From contig NZ_AP022321.1 in assembly GCF_013393365.1 (NCBI RefSeq), positions 1,291,001 to 1,355,000 of the forward strand: DNA of 64,000 nucleotides. Direction: 5' to 3'. Below, piece by piece: positions 60,173 through 64,000 of this stretch. Under the pieces are notes generated by a model that worked only from the letters and a program-made list of their open reading frames with translations, was not told the DNA's origin and did not search any database. The stretch comes from Veillonella nakazawae. Lineage in GTDB: Bacteria; Bacillota; Negativicutes; Veillonellales; Veillonellaceae. Numbering within the stretch: the stretch's first letter is position 1; every line of letters starts with the position of its first letter. The translations under genes and the position numbers were made by a program.

Positions 60173-61345
60173 TTAGCAGTTATGATACAAACCAATATGG
60201 CACTCTTTACGATTAGCACCAACTATACGTAAGTATATATAACCAATAATTGCAGAAATAATAGAGCCGATTAATACCCCACCTTTAGCCATCTCTTGAG
60301 CATGACCTGGATCAAAAGCTAAAACGGAAACAAATATACTCATAGTAAAACCAATACCACATACAATGGATGTACCATATATAAATTTCCAGTTAGCTTC
60401 TGCTGGCATAGGTACAATACCTAACTTAATCATTCCAAACATAGCACCAAAGATACCGATTTGTTTCCCTAAAATAAGACCTAGGGCAACGCCTAAAACA
60501 ACTGGATGTGTTAAATCTGCTACACCAAATCCACCAAGACTTACACCGGCATTAAAGAAAGCAAAAATAGGAACAATAACAAAGCTTACCCAGTTAGATA
60601 AATAATGTTCCCAATGTTGCATTGGTCTAACATATTTACGACCAATCTTGCCCCGTTCAGGAATTGTCATCGCCAAGATTACGCCTGCCATTGTAGCATG
60701 TAAACCAGAACGAAGAATACAGTACCATAAAATGATACCAAGAATGATATAAGATAAAGATCTAACGTAACCAGACCGATTACAATAAATCAATAACCCC
60801 GTTACAACTACAGCACCGAATAAATAGAAAAGATTAAGATGTGCTGCGTAGAATATAGCAATAACAATAATGGCAATTAAATCATCAATAACAGCTAAGG
60901 CTGTCAAAAATACTTTCATAGAGTTAGGAACTCTTGAGCCTAATGCAGTTATTACACCTATAGCAAAAGCAATATCTGTCGCAGTAGGAATAGCCCATCC
61001 ATGAATGTAAACTTCACTAAATCCAGCCATAAGATAGTAAATAATAGCAGGTACTAATACACCAAATAATGCAGCAATACCTGGCATGATACGCTTAGCA
61101 TTCGTATTAAGTTCACCACTTACCAATTCACGTTTTACTTCTAATCCAACAAAGAGGAAAAAAATCGCCATTAATGCATCATTAACCCACTCCATCGTTG
61201 TTAATGGACCTAGTTTTAAATTAACCAGAGACATATATTGTGTTGCCAATGGAGAATTCGCTACGATTAATGCAATAAGTGTAGCTCCTAATAAAACGGC
61301 AGTAGCCGAACCAGGAGAACGTAAAAGTACAAATATCCGTTCCAT
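60173..61345 (-). CDS. nhaA: Na+/H+ antiporter NhaA (second of tandem pair)
   Basis: A 390-residue NhaA-family antiporter that exchanges sodium for protons in the inner membrane. It has about twelve segments, with the paired aspartates in ALAVIDDLIAIIVIAIFY (about residues 155-170) and an N-terminus matching the family. The next gene upstream encodes a paralogue; the two are 28 bases apart, so they are likely one transcript. The C-terminus is slightly longer with a Cys/His tail (KECHIGLYHNC). Confidence 0.94.
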   Translation of the reverse strand: MERIFVLLRSPGSATAVLLGATLIALIVANSPLATQYMSLVNLKLGPLTTMEWVNDALMAIFFLFVGLEVKRELVSGELNTNAKRIMPGIAALFGVLVPAIIYYLMAGFSEVYIHGWAIPTATDIAFAIGVITALGSRVPNSMKVFLTALAVIDDLIAIIVIAIFYAAHLNLFYLFGAVVVTGLLIYCNRSGYVRSLSYIILGIILWYCILRSGLHATMAGVILAMTIPERGKIGRKYVRPMQHWEHYLSNWVSFVIVPIFAFFNAGVSLGGFGVADLTHPVVLGVALGLILGKQIGIFGAMFGMIKLGIVPMPAEANWKFIYGTSIVCGIGFTMSIFVSVLAFDPGHAQEMAKGGVLIGSIISAIIGYIYLRIVGANRKECHIGLYHNC

Positions 61346-61373
61346 ATGATTCCTTCCTAATATAATAAGTTCA

Positions 61374-62528
61374 TTATTTGTTCTTAATAGATCTTATTTT
61401 GTAAGCCACAATTAAAACTATAGCACCTAATAAACCAGAAATAATAGATCCTATAAAGATACCAATTTTAGACATTTCTTGAGTTACACCAGGTGGAAAT
61501 GCCAATGTGGCCACAAATAAGCTCATAGTAAAACCAATACCACAAACAATGGCTGTACCATAAACTTCTGGCCATGTTGTATTAGTAGGCATCTTGATAA
61601 TTTTAGATTTAACCAAAACGAAAACAGCAGAAAAAATACCAAACTGTTTACCTAAAATAAGACCTAATGAAACACCTAGTACAACAGGATGGAATAGGTG
61701 ATCTGCTGAAACATCAGCAAAGGATACACCAGCATTTAAGAAACTAAATAAAGGAATAATCAAGAAATTAACCCAGTTCTTCAGTTTATCAGCCCATTTA
61801 AGCATAGGATATACTGTTTCACCATCAAGTTTACCTGTTGCAGGAATAGTCATAGCTAAGACAACACCTGCAATGGTTGCATGAACACCAGACTTTAATA
61901 CAAAGTACCAGAGAGCTGCACCTAATACACCATATAATACAGGTCTAACATATCCTTGTTTGTTAGTATACCACAATGCACCTGTAACGATAGCAGCACC
62001 AATCAAGTATGGGAAATCAACACCAGCACCATAAAAGATAGCTATAACAATAATAGCAATTAAATCATCTATAACCGCCAATGCAGAAAGAAATGCTTTC
62101 ATAGCATGTGATACACGCTTACCGAGCATCATAATTACACCTATGGCAAATGCAATATCAGTAGCTGTTGGAATTCCCCAACCATGAGTATACTCAGGCA
62201 CAGATCCAGCAATTAAGAAATATACTAAAGCTGGTGTCACAACGCCTGCAAGAGCAGCTAATACTGGTAGTAGTCGTTTTGAATTTGTATTCAGCTCACC
62301 AGAAATCATTTCGGATTTAATTGCTAGCCCTACATATAGGAAGAAAAGAGCCATTAATCCATCATTTACCCACTCCAATATATCCATAGGGCCCCAAAAC
62401 ACATGCATTAAGGAGAAATACTGTTCTGCTAGCGGAGAATTTGCTGTAATAACACCAAGAATAGCGGCTAATAAGAGCATAATACCGCCAGATGATTCAG
62501 ACTGAATAAATGCTTTTATATAATTCAT
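61374..62528 (-). CDS. nhaA: Na+/H+ antiporter NhaA (first of tandem pair)
   Basis: A 384-residue NhaA paralogue. The family core is clear: SGGIMLLLAAILGVITANSPLA at the N-terminus, SALAVIDDLIAIIVIAIFY with the sodium-binding aspartates, and TIPATGKLDGETVYPML before the second half. The start at 62528 (MNYIKAF) fits the E. coli NhaA N-terminus better than the longer frame. It is 28 bases upstream of the second copy. The two probably arose by duplication; their loops differ, so they may differ in pH response or regulation. Confidence 0.93.
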   Translation of the reverse strand: MNYIKAFIQSESSGGIMLLLAAILGVITANSPLAEQYFSLMHVFWGPMDILEWVNDGLMALFFLYVGLAIKSEMISGELNTNSKRLLPVLAALAGVVTPALVYFLIAGSVPEYTHGWGIPTATDIAFAIGVIMMLGKRVSHAMKAFLSALAVIDDLIAIIVIAIFYGAGVDFPYLIGAAIVTGALWYTNKQGYVRPVLYGVLGAALWYFVLKSGVHATIAGVVLAMTIPATGKLDGETVYPMLKWADKLKNWVNFLIIPLFSFLNAGVSFADVSADHLFHPVVLGVSLGLILGKQFGIFSAVFVLVKSKIIKMPTNTTWPEVYGTAIVCGIGFTMSLFVATLAFPPGVTQEMSKIGIFIGSIISGLLGAIVLIVAYKIRSIKNK

Positions 62529-62678
62529 AGTAACTACCACTTTCTCAATCATAAAATAAATACAAATTTTACTACATAAAATTATAACTAATATATATTA
62601 TTTTATCATTTTAGTTCGAAATAAATCAATAAACTTATGATGAACCTCATTGATTAAGTGTATAAAATATACAATGAA

Positions 62679-64000
62679 TTAATGATTAAATCCTCTAATT
62701 AAAGAAATAAAAAATACTACTAGAGGAATAGTTAAACAAATACCTGCTATAGTATTTGTAACTGGATTGGACCAAAGTGGCATAATAAATCCAAGTAATA
62801 CTAAGGTAGCACAACAGATTGGTGTACGCCAAACATGTTTTATCTCAGCCGATACTTTAGATTCTGTAGCACTAGCTCTGCCAAATTTCTTTTTAATAGT
62901 CATAATAATACCAGTCACAATGCCTACAATAAGAACAATATCCCAGATGGCCCATAATATTTTAAGAGCCATCGTATTATGATTATGAATATGGAGATTA
63001 ATCATTGTAGTCATGCCTGTAAAATACCAGGGGATATTTTTTGTAGAATACATATCCTTAGTAGAATCAGTATATAAATTAGCATAGACTGGTTGGCCCA
63101 AGAACATAGCTGGATCATCATCATTTTCAGCACCTAAATAAAATGCATAATGATGATTATTAAATTTAGATGGATAATCTATAGATATAAGCTGACGATC
63201 TGGGTATGCTTTCATAATTCGAGAGATAGCTTCAGATGGTTGTAAAATGTCAGATTGACCAATTGAAAGTTCTTGCTTTGCAGTGTATAGTACATCTGCA
63301 TTATAGCTGTCATTAGCAATAAAAAATCCACCTATCCATACACCTGTAATGCATAATATGAATCCCCATACAGTGGCAACCATAGCAAATTCTCGATGTA
63401 ATGTACTTAGTTTCATATAGTTAGACAATACAGTAGATTTTGCAAAGCTTTTACGAAATGGACCATATAAAAAAACACCAGAAATAATAGATAACCCACA
63501 TACTAAAGATAAAATCGTTACAATATAAATTCCTGTTTTACCAAGATCTAATCGAGTATGTAGTTGATGAAGTGTATGTAATACACTTCGAACCCAAGGA
63601 TGCGCAGGCGTTTCATGATGCGTAGTTATGAGGGACTTTGTTTTAGGGTTATATAATACATAATCCCCTCCCATCCCCATACGCGCTGGAGGCGCTACAG
63701 TTGCGGAAGAATCAATAATACGATACCGTAAAATATCTGTAGCCCCCATAGCTGGAGAAATATTTAAAATATCCTTAGACGGATATTTTTCTTTCACTAA
63801 TAGGGCACCTTCATCAGCATAATTAAAAATAGACATTTCTTGTTGGCTCATCTCCATTGATAACGAGGAGTGATGTGATCCTCCTTGAGCCCATGCATTT
63901 AATTCAGTTCTGAACATAAGGATAAGTCCTGTAATACAGAACATTAAGAAAAATAGCACAGAAACTATAGATAACCATTTATGAATTTTATAAATTTTTG
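62679..64000 (-). CDS. PepSY-domain membrane protein (5' end beyond the window)
   Basis: At least 440 residues of a PepSY-associated membrane protein (an iron-regulated membrane protein family). The frame remains open upstream of 63959, through KIHKWLSIVSVLFFLMFC, to the window edge, so the true start lies outside and the GTG at 63959 is not the start. The first membrane helix ends in GLILMFRTELN; the PepSY-like segments include EALLVKEKYPSKDILNISP and AISRIMKAYPDRQLISID; further helices follow, ending near residue 425. Such proteins occur near heme or siderophore uptake genes, but those neighbours are not visible here. Confidence 0.82.
   Translation of the reverse strand, partial: KIYKIHKWLSIVSVLFFLMFCITGLILMFRTELNAWAQGGSHHSSLSMEMSQQEMSIFNYADEGALLVKEKYPSKDILNISPAMGATDILRYRIIDSSATVAPPARMGMGGDYVLYNPKTKSLITTHHETPAHPWVRSVLHTLHQLHTRLDLGKTGIYIVTILSLVCGLSIISGVFLYGPFRKSFAKSTVLSNYMKLSTLHREFAMVATVWGFILCITGVWIGGFFIANDSYNADVLYTAKQELSIGQSDILQPSEAISRIMKAYPDRQLISIDYPSKFNNHHYAFYLGAENDDDPAMFLGQPVYANLYTDSTKDMYSTKNIPWYFTGMTTMINLHIHNHNTMALKILWAIWDIVLIVGIVTGIIMTIKKKFGRASATESKVSAEIKHVWRTPICCATLVLLGFIMPLWSNPVTNTIAGICLTIPLVVFFISLIRGFNH

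Noticed and set aside
63957..63959. GTG start for the PepSY protein
   Set aside because: The frame continues upstream with a typical membrane-entry sequence to the end of the window, so it is not the start.
1..64000. CRISPR array or prophage
   Set aside because: No regularly spaced repeats, cas-like genes, integrases or phage structural proteins were seen; the genes are mainly housekeeping.

Overview
The window looks like a core-chromosome segment of a Veillonella-type bacterium (Negativicutes: Firmicutes with an outer membrane). The evidence is low GC, Firmicute-style gene neighbourhoods (purR-glmU-prs-pth; an Orn/Lys/Arg decarboxylase followed by tmk-holB-ricT-trmN6-rsmI-metG-tatD; rnmV-ksgA), and an LptD-type outer-membrane protein with other secreted envelope proteins. 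The genus is an inference from family content. I see no rRNA or tRNA genes, CRISPR array, prophage or insertion sequence. Most genes are on the minus strand; the plus-strand genes are a DEAD-box helicase, prfC, gltS, and a lysR / metE-like / msrAB group.

Region by region. 1-8.2 kb: the 3'-truncated end of pgi, a DUF1294 protein, a sugar-nucleotide epimerase, RNase H, a YbaK deacylase, a nucleoid-associated protein, and a four-gene operon (MaoC-like hotdog, BioY, thiolase, acyl-CoA ligase) behind a promoter that overlaps a BirA-like operator. 8.2-12.4 kb: envelope genes (galU, lptD, a secreted repeat protein, a small secreted protein). 12.6-19.2 kb: hydrogenase maturation genes hypE, hypD, hypC and hypF, directly followed upstream by a SCIFF ranthipeptide system: a 47-residue six-cysteine precursor, too short for routine gene calls, and its radical SAM maturase. 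19.2-21.3 kb: an ECF-type S component with two unrecognised membrane proteins that resemble each other. 21.4-27.1 kb: an iron/metal locus (P1B-type ATPase with an unusual membrane motif, DUF6110-like protein, FeoB-associated Cys-rich protein, FeoB, FeoA) with Fur-like sites.

27.5-41 kb: DEAD-box helicase, topB, prfC, gltS, ksgA, rnmV, a LysR regulator, a MetE-like methyltransferase preceded by two families of short repeats, a fused MsrA-MsrB, and a G5/3D-domain wall protein. 41-46.4 kb: a polyphosphate operon with one normal and one apparently degenerate Ppx/GppA protein next to ppk1. 46.6-59.1 kb: two ancient Firmicute blocks (tatD to the decarboxylase, then pth to purR). 59.3-64 kb: a second 3D-domain protein, two tandem NhaA antiporters, and a PepSY-family membrane protein that runs off the right edge.

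The most interesting items are the SCIFF system beside hyp genes, the BirA-like operator controlling an acyl-CoA/BioY operon, the degenerate Ppx paralogue, the repeats upstream of the metE-like gene, the orphan membrane-protein pair, and the ATPase that lacks the usual membrane proline.
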